DNA of 64,000 nucleotides, from assembly GCF_030815955.1 (NCBI RefSeq), contig NZ_JAUSXK010000001.1, positions 2,790,001 to 2,854,000 of the forward strand, in the 5' to 3' direction. Positions within the stretch are counted from its first letter, which is position 1. Each line of letters starts with the position of its first letter. The stretch is from Microbacterium murale (GTDB lineage: Bacteria; Actinomycetota; Actinomycetes; Actinomycetales; Microbacteriaceae). Made by a program: the position numbers and the translations under genes. The notes beneath the pieces are model-generated. The model saw only the letters and a list, made by a program, of their open reading frames with translations, was not told the origin of the DNA and ran no database searches. This document shows, in pieces, positions 35,520 through 44,642 of this stretch.

Positions 35520-36610
35520 CTCATTTCGCCGTTTCCGGGTCTGGTGGTTTTCTCGGTTGGCACACCAAGGCGGCGCTTCATGAGACGGGCGTGACCGTAG
35601 ATGCTGTTTCTCTCGGCGACGAGTTCGACGCTCAGAGAGCTGTAGCCGCAGTCGACGGCAGTGCGCGTGCCATCCATATCGCCGGCGTGAATCGCGCGAA
35701 CGACGATGAGGTACTTGCAGGAAACGTCGCGTTCGCAGAGCAGTTCGCCGCCGCTCTTCGCGCTGCGGACAACCCACCACCTGTGGTGGCGTACGCGAAT
35801 TCGACGCAGGTCGGCAACGGATCCGTCTACGGCGAGGCGAAGGCGCGTGCCGCGGAGACGCTCGCCGCGGCTGCTTCGGACATCGGAGCAGAGTTCGTGA
35901 ATGTGTCACTCCCGAACCTGTTCGGGGAGCACGGTCGCCCGTTTTATAACGCGGTGACCGCAACGTTCTGCCACCTGATCGCGAACGGCGAGAATCCGAC
36001 GGTCGAGAACGACAAGGAACTGACCCTTCTGCACGCACAGAACGCCGCGGATCTGCTGACCGGCGCCGCTCGACCCGAGGCTCAGTCTGATCTCGAGGAA
36101 ACAGAGACGGTGACCGGACTGCTCGGACGGTTGCAGCGCTACGCAGCGTTGTACAACGACGGTGAGATTCCCGACGTCGACAGCGACTTCGACCGGGATC
36201 TCTTCAACACCTATCGTTCGTTCACATTCCCCGCGCAGGCTCCGATCTCACTGACCCGGCATGCTGACGCGCGTGGATCGTTCTTTGAGATCATCCGCTC
36301 GCACGGTGGCCCTGGTCAGTCTTCATTCTCGACGACCGTGCCGGGAGTGACCCGAGGCGACCATTTCCATCGGCGCAAGATCGAGCGATTCACCGTGTTG
36401 CAGGGGAGGGCACGAATTTCGCTGCGACGTCTTTTCTCCGACGATGTCGTGTCGTTCGAAGTCTCTGGAGATGCTCCGGGTGCGGTCGACATGCCGACGA
36501 TGTGGGCTCACAACATCACGAACGTGGGGAACGACACCCTGTACACGTCGTTCTGGACGAACGACATCTTCGACCCCCAGAACCCTGACACGATTCCCGA
36601 GGTAGTGTGA
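35516..36610 (+). CDS. capF: CapF-like bifunctional 3-epimerase/4-reductase
   Basis: A 364-residue two-domain enzyme. The N-terminus is an SDR with GSGGFLGWHTKAALHETG; the central part keeps SSDI-type features (YANSTQVGNGSVYGEAK). The C-terminal 110 residues are a cupin with DHFHRRKIERFTVLQGRA and TMWAHNITNVGNDTLY, as in CapF. It epimerises the CapE product at C3 in the cupin and reduces C4 with NADPH in the SDR domain. ATG overlaps capE by four bases. Confidence 0.9.
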   Translation: MTHFAVSGSGGFLGWHTKAALHETGVTVDAVSLGDEFDAQRAVAAVDGSARAIHIAGVNRANDDEVLAGNVAFAEQFAAALRAADNPPPVVAYANSTQVGNGSVYGEAKARAAETLAAAASDIGAEFVNVSLPNLFGEHGRPFYNAVTATFCHLIANGENPTVENDKELTLLHAQNAADLLTGAARPEAQSDLEETETVTGLLGRLQRYAALYNDGEIPDVDSDFDRDLFNTYRSFTFPAQAPISLTRHADARGSFFEIIRSHGGPGQSSFSTTVPGVTRGDHFHRRKIERFTVLQGRARISLRRLFSDDVVSFEVSGDAPGAVDMPTMWAHNITNVGNDTLYTSFWTNDIFDPQNPDTIPEVV

Positions 36611-36611
36611 C

Positions 36612-37739
36612 ATGGCTGACAAGCTCAAGGTGATGACTGTGGTCGGAACGCGACCAGAGATCATCCGACTATCCGCGACGATCAAGCTACTGGATCAGCA
36701 CACCGATCAGGTTCTCGTCCATACGGGACAGAACTACGACTACGAACTCAACGAGGTCTTCTTCGAAGACCTCGGTCTGCGCCGGCCCGACCATTTCCTC
36801 GAAGCGGACACATCGTCGCTCGGCGCTGCGTTGGGATCGATTCTCGCGAAGACTGAGCAGGTCCTGCTCGAAGAGCGTCCCGATGCATTTCTTGTACTCG
36901 GTGACACCAACAGCTGTATCTCTGCGGTCATTGCCAAACGCATGAAGATTCCGGTGTTCCATATGGAAGCGGGCAACCGTTCTTTCGATGAGAACGTGCC
37001 AGAGGAGACGAACCGGCGTCTCGTCGATCACGTCGCCGACTACAACCTGGTCTACACCGAGCATGCTCGCAGAAATCTGCTCGCAGAGGGCCTGCACCCT
37101 TCGAGGATTCTCCTCACCGGATCGCCGATGCGCGAGGTGCTGGATCAGAACCGCGTGCAGATCGATCAAAGCGATGCCGTCGAACGTATGGGCCTGGCGG
37201 CTGGGGAGTACTTCCTCGTCAGTCTGCACCGAGAGGAGAACGTAGACAATCCCGATCGATTGCGGTCGGCCATCAACGCGCTACAGGCGCTCCGCGCGGA
37301 GTTCGGTCTGCCGATCCTGGTATCGACACACCCCCGAACCCGCAAGCGCATCGAGGAACTCGATGACTCAGCGGCGGTTGAAGGGATCGTCTTCCATCCG
37401 CCGTTCGGTTTCCACGACTACAACAAACTGCAGCAGGAGGCGAAGCTTGTCCTTTCAGACAGCGGCACGATCAGCGAGGAATCAAGCATCCTCCACTTCC
37501 CAGCCGTAACAGTACGTGATTTCATCGAGCGGCCGGAAGCGCTTGATGCTGGCGCCATCATCACTACCGGACTCGCACCTGGAAACATTGTGCAATCTGT
37601 CGCAGCTCGCTTGTCTGCGTCAGCTGATGTAGCCTCGATGCCGGCTGGTTACGAGGTCAGCAATACTGCGTGGCGGGCGACGGCGTTCATCCTTTCGAAC
37701 ACCCACTCACACCGCGCCCGATTGGGCTTACATGCGTAG
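36612..37739 (+). CDS. capG: UDP-N-acetyl-L-fucosamine-forming 2-epimerase (CapG-like)
   Basis: A 375-residue non-hydrolysing UDP-HexNAc 2-epimerase. Signature stretches: MTVVGTRPEIIRLS, VHTGQNYDYELNEVFFEDLG, VLGDTNSC, HMEAGNRSFDENVPEETNR and SDSGTISEES. Following capE and capF it is the third step, which gives UDP-L-FucNAc. It is clearly distinct from the wecB-like gene at 49185 in the same window. ATG is one base after the capF stop. Confidence 0.9.
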   Translation: MADKLKVMTVVGTRPEIIRLSATIKLLDQHTDQVLVHTGQNYDYELNEVFFEDLGLRRPDHFLEADTSSLGAALGSILAKTEQVLLEERPDAFLVLGDTNSCISAVIAKRMKIPVFHMEAGNRSFDENVPEETNRRLVDHVADYNLVYTEHARRNLLAEGLHPSRILLTGSPMREVLDQNRVQIDQSDAVERMGLAAGEYFLVSLHREENVDNPDRLRSAINALQALRAEFGLPILVSTHPRTRKRIEELDDSAAVEGIVFHPPFGFHDYNKLQQEAKLVLSDSGTISEESSILHFPAVTVRDFIERPEALDAGAIITTGLAPGNIVQSVAARLSASADVASMPAGYEVSNTAWRATAFILSNTHSHRARLGLHA

Positions 37740-37763
37740 GATCAGAAAAGAGGGATCACACAC

Positions 37764-38981
37764 GTGAACGGTGTCGAAGAACAGAACGGCTCTGACACCG
37801 TGTTGGTGGTGTCTCTCGGGAGTATTCGCTTCGCAACCCGCCCGCGAAAGACGGCACGTGAGCTCGCCCGCTCTCTTCGCGTCCGATACTTGGCGCTACA
37901 GAGCGCAGGTCGCGTTGGTCGTGTCGATCGCGCCGGAACATTCGAATCAGACGGAGTGGCTGTACATCAGGTTCGAGTTCGACCAAGGCGGGCGTCTGGG
38001 ACAGCTGCTTCGAAGATTGCCAACATTTTCTTAGCGTATCTCCCGGCTTTCGTCCGCCTCTTTTGGATAGCGCTCAGGACTCCAGCGGAAGTGGTCATCG
38101 TCACCAATCCCGCACTGGCCCTAATCGCTTTGACACATAGATGGCGGTACGGCTCTCGTGTCATGATCGATATCGCAGAGCGGCCTGGACTAGTGACCGC
38201 AACTGACTCGCTCGCGTCGGTGTTCAGCAAGTTTGAACCGTTCTCTCTTCGAGCGTTGGCGCGTCGTGGAGCGATCGCGACCGTCGCAGTTCCGAGTGAC
38301 GCAAATCGTCTCCGTGAATGGGGTTTCGGAGCAGTGATTCCTCTGAGGAATGCACCGCTGTCTTCTTGGCGGGCGCCGTACGCGGACCCTGTCGAAGCTC
38401 ATGAGCTTCGCTGCGTCGTCATCGGCTCAATATTTCGAGGGCGGGCGTATGAGATTCTCATTCAAGCGCTTGCGATTTGCTCTGCACGCGGCGCAAGAAT
38501 CAAACTTGAGATCGTAGGCCCGGGAGAGCAGTCGTATCTTGCGGAGCTACAGGAACTTACGCGTCGTTCTGGTGCAGGCGACGTGATCACCTGGAGAGAA
38601 GCAGTTGACAGCGACAGAGTTTCGAAGACATATATGGACGCACATGTCGGGATCGTCCTCTACGAACCTGATGACCCCGGAAACGACGGCCTGTCGAACA
38701 AGATTCTAGAATGCGTCTCATCGGGCAGGCCCGTCCTCGCAGGTGATTTACCTGAAAATCGTGCTTTCGTTACAGAGAATGAGGTGGGTTGGCTTACTTC
38801 AGTCACCGCCGAAGCGATCGCGGACGCGCTTATGCACATTCATGAGAACGCTGATATCGAGGAGATGAGTCGTCGTTGCCGAAATCTCGGGAACACCAGC
38901 CTCACATGGGAGTCCGACTTCTCGCGCGTTCGAGATGCGCTAGCGCTGACGCACAATATTACTGGCGCCAATAATGACTGA
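37764..38981 (+). CDS. GT4-type glycosyltransferase
   Basis: A 405-residue GT-B enzyme with GTG start. There is a Rossmann-like start (VLVVSLGSIRFATRPRKTAR), a long hydrophobic stretch in the middle (IFLAYLPAFVRLFWIALRTP) that may dip into the membrane, then VVIGSIFRGRAYEILIQAL and GNDGLSNKILECVSSGRPVL, the donor-binding region. It could be the L-FucNAc transferase or add another sugar. Base composition begins to drop here. It is 24 bases from capG. Confidence 0.78.
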   Translation: MNGVEEQNGSDTVLVVSLGSIRFATRPRKTARELARSLRVRYLALQSAGRVGRVDRAGTFESDGVAVHQVRVRPRRASGTAASKIANIFLAYLPAFVRLFWIALRTPAEVVIVTNPALALIALTHRWRYGSRVMIDIAERPGLVTATDSLASVFSKFEPFSLRALARRGAIATVAVPSDANRLREWGFGAVIPLRNAPLSSWRAPYADPVEAHELRCVVIGSIFRGRAYEILIQALAICSARGARIKLEIVGPGEQSYLAELQELTRRSGAGDVITWREAVDSDRVSKTYMDAHVGIVLYEPDDPGNDGLSNKILECVSSGRPVLAGDLPENRAFVTENEVGWLTSVTAEAIADALMHIHENADIEEMSRRCRNLGNTSLTWESDFSRVRDALALTHNITGANND

Positions 38982-39073
38982 CTGTGTCGCTTCGCACGCT
39001 AGTTCTGAGGCAAGGTTCTGATGAAGAGCGAGCTTCCATTGCCACATCGTCGAGAGCGGACTGAGCCCGCCAC

Positions 39074-40438
39074 ATGATAACGACGAACTCAATTGCCGAT
39101 GAGACCAATAAGGCGGCGGAGCAGAAGATATCCCGAGGAATGGCACTACTGCTGTTCATATTTCCTATTACCGCTGTCATGGCCGGCGCCGTTTCCATCA
39201 GCGGCGTTACGCCACACGTGGTGACAAGTGCGCTTTTCGCGATTGTCGGTGTGTTTGTTATTCTTCGACCTCATCGAAAGATAAGCCAACTGGCGCGAAC
39301 GACCATTCTATTGGTGCTGGCTTGGGTTACGGTAACTCTTGTTCATCTTTTGCTTCGCGGTGTTCCGCTCGGGACTGAAGTCGCCATTTCTCTTTCGGGA
39401 ATCGTGATATTACTCGGTGTGGCCACAATTCGAGCGAGCTACCGTACTTTTGATGCGGTGATTGTTGGGTGGACTGCCGCGTACCTGCTATCTGCAGCAG
39501 TAGCGATACTGGAGAAGTTCTTTGGGTATGTGCCTCAGAATAACTTCTTGATCACCAGGGGATACGCGCTTGAAGATGTAGGCTTATCGAGTCTTTTCGG
39601 TAACCCAAACGGATTCGGACTGTTCCTATTGGCGAGCAGCATCGTTTTCATGCCATACGCTCTCTCTGCAAATAAGCGCTCAGTGCGGTTCTTATACTGC
39701 TTGCTCCAGGCGTCGACACTTTACTTCATGCTCGAGACCAATAGTCGTACTGGGCTGACATGCCTATTGATTGTGATCACAATTACGTTGTGGAAGCTGT
39801 TGCAGAATCAACACGTTGGTCGATTGTTGCTGCTACTTGTGGCTGCTGCACTTATAATTGCCCAAATGCTCACGCCAGACGGAAATACAGTCGTCAATGG
39901 ACTGCGTGAGAGTAGTATTTTTACGGACTCCGACGACGGGTCATTCTTGTTGAGGTTCAATCTTGTGCGGAATGGGTTGATCTTCACCGCTGAGAGTCCG
40001 CTCATTGGTATCGGGCCGGATGTGTATGAGTCCTTGATGCAGACGCGCCGGGACATTTTTCCAACAAACTCGATCATTAACCCGCACAACGGATTAATCG
40101 AGATACTGAGCCAGTACGGCGTGATTGTTTTCTTCCTGTTTGCTCTCCTACTTATCCAATCGGGTATTTATGGGTGGAAGTTGATGCGGTCTGCTCAGTC
40201 GGTGCGGGATCGGGATTACGTGTTGGGGCTCGCTCAACTTCTCTTGATCGTATTCCTGCCGTTCGCTGCAACTTTGCATAGCACATTCCTGGGTGCGCCA
40301 GCCGCGTGGATCTATATTTGCGCATTGGTGGCGCTAGGACGAATGGCTTCGGTCAGCGAGACAGATCCGGCCCTGAGAGCCAAGCCGCGATCTCGTGCGG
40401 CTCGGGCCAGAGCGGGCGTGCGTCGGTATTATGCGTGA
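39074..40438 (+). CDS. Wzy-type polymerase or O-antigen-ligase-like membrane protein
   Basis: A 454-residue protein with about 11 predicted helices and a large extracytoplasmic loop in the second half that contains NLVRNGLIFTAESPLIGIGP and INPHNGLIEILSQYG. The N-x-P-H-N-x-x-L/I pattern is typical of Wzy_C/WaaL proteins. It polymerises lipid-linked repeat units outside the membrane. Codons end in A/T more often than in neighbours; a 60-base sample at 39601-39660 is about 52% G+C. ATG 39074 is 92 bases after the last gene. It overlaps the flippase gene. Confidence 0.85.
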   Translation: MITTNSIADETNKAAEQKISRGMALLLFIFPITAVMAGAVSISGVTPHVVTSALFAIVGVFVILRPHRKISQLARTTILLVLAWVTVTLVHLLLRGVPLGTEVAISLSGIVILLGVATIRASYRTFDAVIVGWTAAYLLSAAVAILEKFFGYVPQNNFLITRGYALEDVGLSSLFGNPNGFGLFLLASSIVFMPYALSANKRSVRFLYCLLQASTLYFMLETNSRTGLTCLLIVITITLWKLLQNQHVGRLLLLLVAAALIIAQMLTPDGNTVVNGLRESSIFTDSDDGSFLLRFNLVRNGLIFTAESPLIGIGPDVYESLMQTRRDIFPTNSIINPHNGLIEILSQYGVIVFFLFALLLIQSGIYGWKLMRSAQSVRDRDYVLGLAQLLLIVFLPFAATLHSTFLGAPAAWIYICALVALGRMASVSETDPALRAKPRSRAARARAGVRRYYA

Positions 40439-41735
40439 GCGCATCACCCGGGCTTTTCGCAAGTCGCTGAGGAGCCCATCTGCCAGGCATCTCCTGACGT
40501 TGAGCTCGAGCAACCTCATCGCCCAGGTCATCACTATCCTGGGGATCCCCATTCTTAGTCGCGTTTATGGTCCGACCGCCTTCGGGTTTCTGGCGATCTA
40601 CGTATCGGCGGCGACGCTGGTGTCGCTCGTCGCCACTGGCCGATACGAGTATGCAATATTGCTCCCAAAGTCGCGGAACAATGCGCTCGCGCTGAAAAGT
40701 TTGGCACGACGTCTTCTCTGGCTCGTCGCAATCCTGCTCGAGATCAGCATGCTCGTCTTCCTTGATTCGTTTGCCCATTTTCTTGACGCTACAGAATACA
40801 AATACTGGCTACTGACGCTTCCGCTCCACGTTGTTTTGCTCGGTGAGATATCAATCCTCAGCTTGTGGCACACGCGCCATAACGGATTCTCGACGTTGGG
40901 TAGATACCGTATTATCTTCAGTGCTTCCACAGTTGTCTTCCAGGCTGTCGCTGGATGGCTGATGCTACGAGATGTTCGGGGGCTGATCATCGGACTACTC
41001 GTCGCGCAGCTCATCGCCCTCGTCTACCTTCTCTCGCAGCAGGGGATTAGTTCAATAGAACGCAAGGGGATAAGCGGACAACGGGTTCTAGTTGCATTGA
41101 GGCGTTACAAGAAGATGCCGCTACTGAACGCCCCGACGGCATTGCTCGATGGGATAAGGAACACGGGCATCAATCTAGTTATTGGCGGCCAATCTCAGCA
41201 GGCGCTCGGCCAGTACTCCATGGCTTGGCGTAGCGTACAGGCGCCAGTAGGTCTTGTCGGCTCAGCGCTCAACCAGGTGTATTTCCAAAGGATGTCGCAT
41301 CAAGATCGAGGTCGGCTTTTCTCAATCGTTCTCTCAACGACTACTCGTGTGGCGCTTTTTACTCTTCCGATCTTCATCGTGATTTTTTTGCTATGCCCAT
41401 GGTTTCTGCCTATTCTGCTCGGTGAGTCCTGGGCGGACGCGGGGCGTTATGCGCAGGCATTGGTGCCTTGGCTCTTCGTAAACTTGGTAACGTCCCCGAT
41501 CGCGTCGGTATTCGTAGTCACAGGTACGCAGGGGCGACAGGCGATTTTCGGTGTGGCGTACACGCTTGCGCCGATTCTGATGTTGTCGATGCTACGTGAC
41601 GATCTCCTTTTCGCAGTCTGGTGTACCAGCATTCTTATGGCGGCGTTGCTGGTTGGACTTCTCGTGCTTGCGCTCTTCGCAGCACGGGCCGATGATCGAC
41701 GGTATCTTGCCGGTGCCGCAAACCTTAAGGGGTGA
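40431..41735 (+). CDS. Wzx-type polysaccharide flippase
   Basis: About 434 residues from ATG 40431 (an earlier in-frame start at 40395 would overlap the polymerase gene further). Twelve or more helices are predicted. It begins RHLLTLSSSNLIAQVITIL and ILSRVYGPTAFGFLAIYVS, matching MOP-superfamily Polysacc_synt proteins, and has polar positions inside helices. It moves the lipid-linked repeat unit outward, and the adjacent Wzy-type gene polymerises it. The stop overlaps the next start (TGATG). Confidence 0.88.
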   Translation: MRERITRAFRKSLRSPSARHLLTLSSSNLIAQVITILGIPILSRVYGPTAFGFLAIYVSAATLVSLVATGRYEYAILLPKSRNNALALKSLARRLLWLVAILLEISMLVFLDSFAHFLDATEYKYWLLTLPLHVVLLGEISILSLWHTRHNGFSTLGRYRIIFSASTVVFQAVAGWLMLRDVRGLIIGLLVAQLIALVYLLSQQGISSIERKGISGQRVLVALRRYKKMPLLNAPTALLDGIRNTGINLVIGGQSQQALGQYSMAWRSVQAPVGLVGSALNQVYFQRMSHQDRGRLFSIVLSTTTRVALFTLPIFIVIFLLCPWFLPILLGESWADAGRYAQALVPWLFVNLVTSPIASVFVVTGTQGRQAIFGVAYTLAPILMLSMLRDDLLFAVWCTSILMAALLVGLLVLALFAARADDRRYLAGAANLKG

Positions 41736-42988
41736 TGGTGACAGGGCGATCTTGGCTGAAGGTGTGGTTGATGCAACGGCTGTATCACGCGCCGAGTTGG
41801 CTCAATGGTGCGTTTGACTCCATCGTCGGATCGGCGATGCAACGGTTTTCGGACTGGACTCGGCTCCTAATCATTCAGCGCCGTCCGTTGGCTATTCCGC
41901 TCCCTGTCCCGGTTCCATCAGCTCGTCTACGTGTTTTAGTGGCACCGACAAATTACGCTGGCCAGGGGCACGCCTGGGCGCAGGCAATTAGCTCTCATAT
42001 CGCCGATGCGGAGGCTGTGAACCTCACGATCGAGTTTCCCGGAGGGCTCAGGTTTCCTACGGATCGTGCCGTGCCACACGACGTCAATCGGTACAGCAGG
42101 GTTTGGCAGGACAGAGAAGTCGCGCACGTCCTCGATTCCTTCACGCACCTTCTGGTCGAGGCCGAGGTGCCGATCTTCGGTTTACGTTTCGGGTACGACA
42201 TCGAAGCCGAGAAGGACTTCTTCCGTTCTCATGGTCTTTCAGTTGCTTTCATTTGTCACGGCTCGGATATTCGTTCGCCGAGACATCATATGGAGACGAC
42301 TGAGTTCTCACCATTTTTCGATAATGATACGTACGTCGATCGAATTCAACGGCGCGTCGATCGAAATTTTGCGCTACTGGAACGTTCTGCTGCACCGGTT
42401 TTCGTCTCGACCCCCGATTTGGTTGGGGATTATCCGCATGGGATCTGGGTTCCGGTAGTTGTCGATCCAACACATTGGTCTCCTACCATTAGGGAAAGCA
42501 GCTCTCGCGTGGACGAGGTCGAACGCCCTCTAGTGCTCCACACGCCGAGTAAGTCCTCGATTAAAGGGAGCCATCTCATCCGCGGAGCTGTTGAGCGGCT
42601 CGCTGAGGAGGGGGTAATCAGATACAAGGAAGTCTCCGGTGTGCCGTCCGCACAGGTCCGCGATGAAGTTCTCCGAGCAGATATTGTTCTGGACCAGTTT
42701 CGGCTCGGTTCCTACGGAGTCGCTGCGTGCGAGTCAATGGCAGCCGGAAAGGTTGTGCTCGGGCATGTTACTGAACGCGTTCGGGCTTTCGTCGTCGAGC
42801 ACACGGGCCTGGAACTTCCGATTCTTGAAGCAACGCCGGAGACCATATACACGGTTCTCAAGGACCTTGTAGGCGACCATGAACGAATGGCTGAGATCGC
42901 GGCCGCTGGCCAGCACTTTGTAGGTGTAGTACACGACGGTGCCATGAGCGCGACGATGCTCCAACACCACTGGATTAGATCGGAGTGA
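41735..42988 (+). CDS. GT4-like glycosyltransferase
   Basis: A 417-residue protein from ATG 41735, one base overlapping the flippase stop; the GTG at 41732 is too close to AAGG. N-terminal Rossmann region: LRVLVAPTNYAGQGHAWAQA, VEAEVPIFGLRFG, FICHGSDIRSPRHH; C-terminal: LVLHTPSKSSIKGSHLI and DIVLDQFRLGSYGVAACESM, with the acidic residue expected near the nucleotide. This looks like a diverged GT4 that binds a nucleotide sugar or glycerol-type donor. Exact sugar unknown. AT-richer codons as in the neighbouring genes. Confidence 0.72.
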   Translation: MVTGRSWLKVWLMQRLYHAPSWLNGAFDSIVGSAMQRFSDWTRLLIIQRRPLAIPLPVPVPSARLRVLVAPTNYAGQGHAWAQAISSHIADAEAVNLTIEFPGGLRFPTDRAVPHDVNRYSRVWQDREVAHVLDSFTHLLVEAEVPIFGLRFGYDIEAEKDFFRSHGLSVAFICHGSDIRSPRHHMETTEFSPFFDNDTYVDRIQRRVDRNFALLERSAAPVFVSTPDLVGDYPHGIWVPVVVDPTHWSPTIRESSSRVDEVERPLVLHTPSKSSIKGSHLIRGAVERLAEEGVIRYKEVSGVPSAQVRDEVLRADIVLDQFRLGSYGVAACESMAAGKVVLGHVTERVRAFVVEHTGLELPILEATPETIYTVLKDLVGDHERMAEIAAAGQHFVGVVHDGAMSATMLQHHWIRSE

Positions 42989-43069
42989 TTGCAGCGTGAG
43001 CTGGTCCGAGGATGCATTCAATGAGGGAGGGCTTTCGAGCGCCCATTTGCACTGTGGAAGAGTGAGTAC

Positions 43070-44218
43070 ATGTCCTCCTGGGTAGCCATAAGCTTCGGTG
43101 CGCTCGATGTTCGCGACACCGAGCTCTGGAGGAGTAGGTATCGTTATCTGGTTGCCCCAGCCCGACCGGCCATTCCGGTGATGCTTTGGGGAAGCGGCGC
43201 GGCGATGTGGGAGAGGCTCGTCGTGCAGGCCGTTGACGCAGACGAGATCGATCCTGATGAAGCGCTCATCTTAGAAGAGCTGGAGAGTATGGGGATAGCC
43301 TCGCGCGACCTTGAGCATCCGGCGCGCGTCCGGCAGATCAGCACTCCCTGGATGTCTTCGCCCCTTCACGAGCTTACTTATTCACTGCTTGGACGAGTCG
43401 CTGAGAGCGCCGGTGTTGAGTTGGTGTTCATCAAGGGGCCGACGTTGCATTCTCAAGGATTGCGTGTTCGGGAGCACTCAGGGGATGTGGATTGTTGGGT
43501 TGAACCAGGAGCCGAGGAGAGGTTCGCGCGAGCGATGCAGCCCTGGGGGTGGCGCCCGGCATTCTCAGCCTTCACTGGTACTGCAGTGCTCCACTCACTA
43601 ACGTTGCGCGCACCCGAGTGGGGCTGCGCCGTTGATGTCCACACTTGGTTCCCGGGGATGGCAGTCGCGCCCTCGGAGGCCTTTGCTCAATTGCTGAACT
43701 CCACGGAAGCCAGAATTTTCGCCGGCTATACGGGGCGGACGCCAACTCGAGCGATGCATGCCGTCATCGGCGCGTTGAATGAGATCAGGCCTGTTGGCGG
43801 TAGGGAAGCAGATTCCAACCAGATTGACCGTGCTGCCCATATACTCTCACTGGCTGGGGAGCCAGCGGTGAACGTCGCAGTAAGCACTGGCGCGGAGTTC
43901 GCGTTGAAGGAACCACTTATGAAGGTGTTTCCGGAACGCGTGATCGACTATGCAAATGCGAGAGTCCCAGTTGACTGGGCCTGGCGGACGCAACCGACGG
44001 CGCTCCGCGGGTATGTTGCAGCGCTGCGCACCCTGCCTCTACGTAGAAGGCTGAGGGCGGCGGGTCGGATTTTCTGGCCGACTCGTGAGAGCCTTTTGGC
44101 TGGCCCCGTAGCGCGCGATTCTGGCCTAACGAACATTTGGCACTTGCGAATCAGGCGGGCGGACCACGGACTCCGAGCCCTGATAGCGGGCTTGGCCCGG
44201 AGACGTGATTCACGCTGA
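43070..44218 (+). CDS. PqqD-like plus NTP_transf_5-type nucleotidyltransferase fusion
   Basis: A 382-residue protein from ATG 43070 (GGAAGAG seven bases before). Residues about 20-80 look like a PqqD-type peptide-recognition fold (PVMLWGSGAAMWERLV). Residues about 100-200 match the NTP_transf_5 (PF14907) nucleotidyltransferase: FIKGPTLHSQGLRVREHSGD and then DVDCWVEPG. This type of pair occurs in lasso-peptide-like RiPP clusters and in some surface-sugar clusters. The C-terminal 170 residues are helical. It overlaps a 29-residue ORF (42996-43085) that I do not accept as a gene. The function here is unknown. Confidence 0.7.
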   Translation: MSSWVAISFGALDVRDTELWRSRYRYLVAPARPAIPVMLWGSGAAMWERLVVQAVDADEIDPDEALILEELESMGIASRDLEHPARVRQISTPWMSSPLHELTYSLLGRVAESAGVELVFIKGPTLHSQGLRVREHSGDVDCWVEPGAEERFARAMQPWGWRPAFSAFTGTAVLHSLTLRAPEWGCAVDVHTWFPGMAVAPSEAFAQLLNSTEARIFAGYTGRTPTRAMHAVIGALNEIRPVGGREADSNQIDRAAHILSLAGEPAVNVAVSTGAEFALKEPLMKVFPERVIDYANARVPVDWAWRTQPTALRGYVAALRTLPLRRRLRAAGRIFWPTRESLLAGPVARDSGLTNIWHLRIRRADHGLRALIAGLARRRDSR

Positions 44219-44221
44219 ACT

Positions 44222-44522
44222 TTGTTCGCTATGGTGATGGCAATTTCGGCGCAGCCCGTTCGTGCAGACGCGGCGCAGCGCGTTGTGCCAAGAATCTTCA
44301 TGATGGGGATGCGCCTCATCGGCTGGACTTGGTCGTGCCTGGTCGGAACCGCACTCTTTGAATGGGTGCTCTCCCGGATCACCGGCGACCGGCGTAGTCG
44401 AGTCTGGATCACGGTCGCAACGGCGCGGACGAGAAGGCTGGTCGGTGCGCGGTATAGCCGCAGGGGAGGGGCGGGCCGATGCCGCACCGCTGCATCCGCA
44501 CGAAGCCGCTGAGTGCCCATAG
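44222..44522 (+). pseudogene. Decayed lasso-type B2 (transglutaminase-like) gene remnant
   Basis: From TTG 44222 the frame reads AQRVVPRIFMMGMRLIGW, then a Cys in WTWSCLVGTALFEWVLSR and RVWITVATAR. This resembles B2 proteins up to and including the catalytic-Cys region. The next part of that family should hold a His-x-Trp block; in this frame it is lost in an Arg-rich run ending at 44512. One frame over, EGWSVRGIAAGEG then DAAPLHPHEAAEC follow to a stop at 44522, which looks like the missing end. I read it as a frameshift-damaged gene. The assignment rests on eye comparison only. Confidence 0.4.
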
Positions 44523-44642
44523 ATCGAGGAGCGCGGCTCGGTGCAAAACCACGACCTCGCAGGAACTGCGCGTCATCACTGCGCGCGATGTTCCTTTCAG
44601 GTGCTTGTGGCGGCGCTGCAATGCGATCGCGGTCTGTATCTC

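Noticed and set aside
42996..43085. 29-residue ORF before the PqqD-like gene as a RiPP precursor
   Set aside because: No leader motif or core pattern is seen, the ribosome-binding site is poor and it overlaps the next start.
44513..44642. Possible further decayed gene after the B2 remnant
   Set aside because: Only short runs look protein-like, and in different frames; too little to call.
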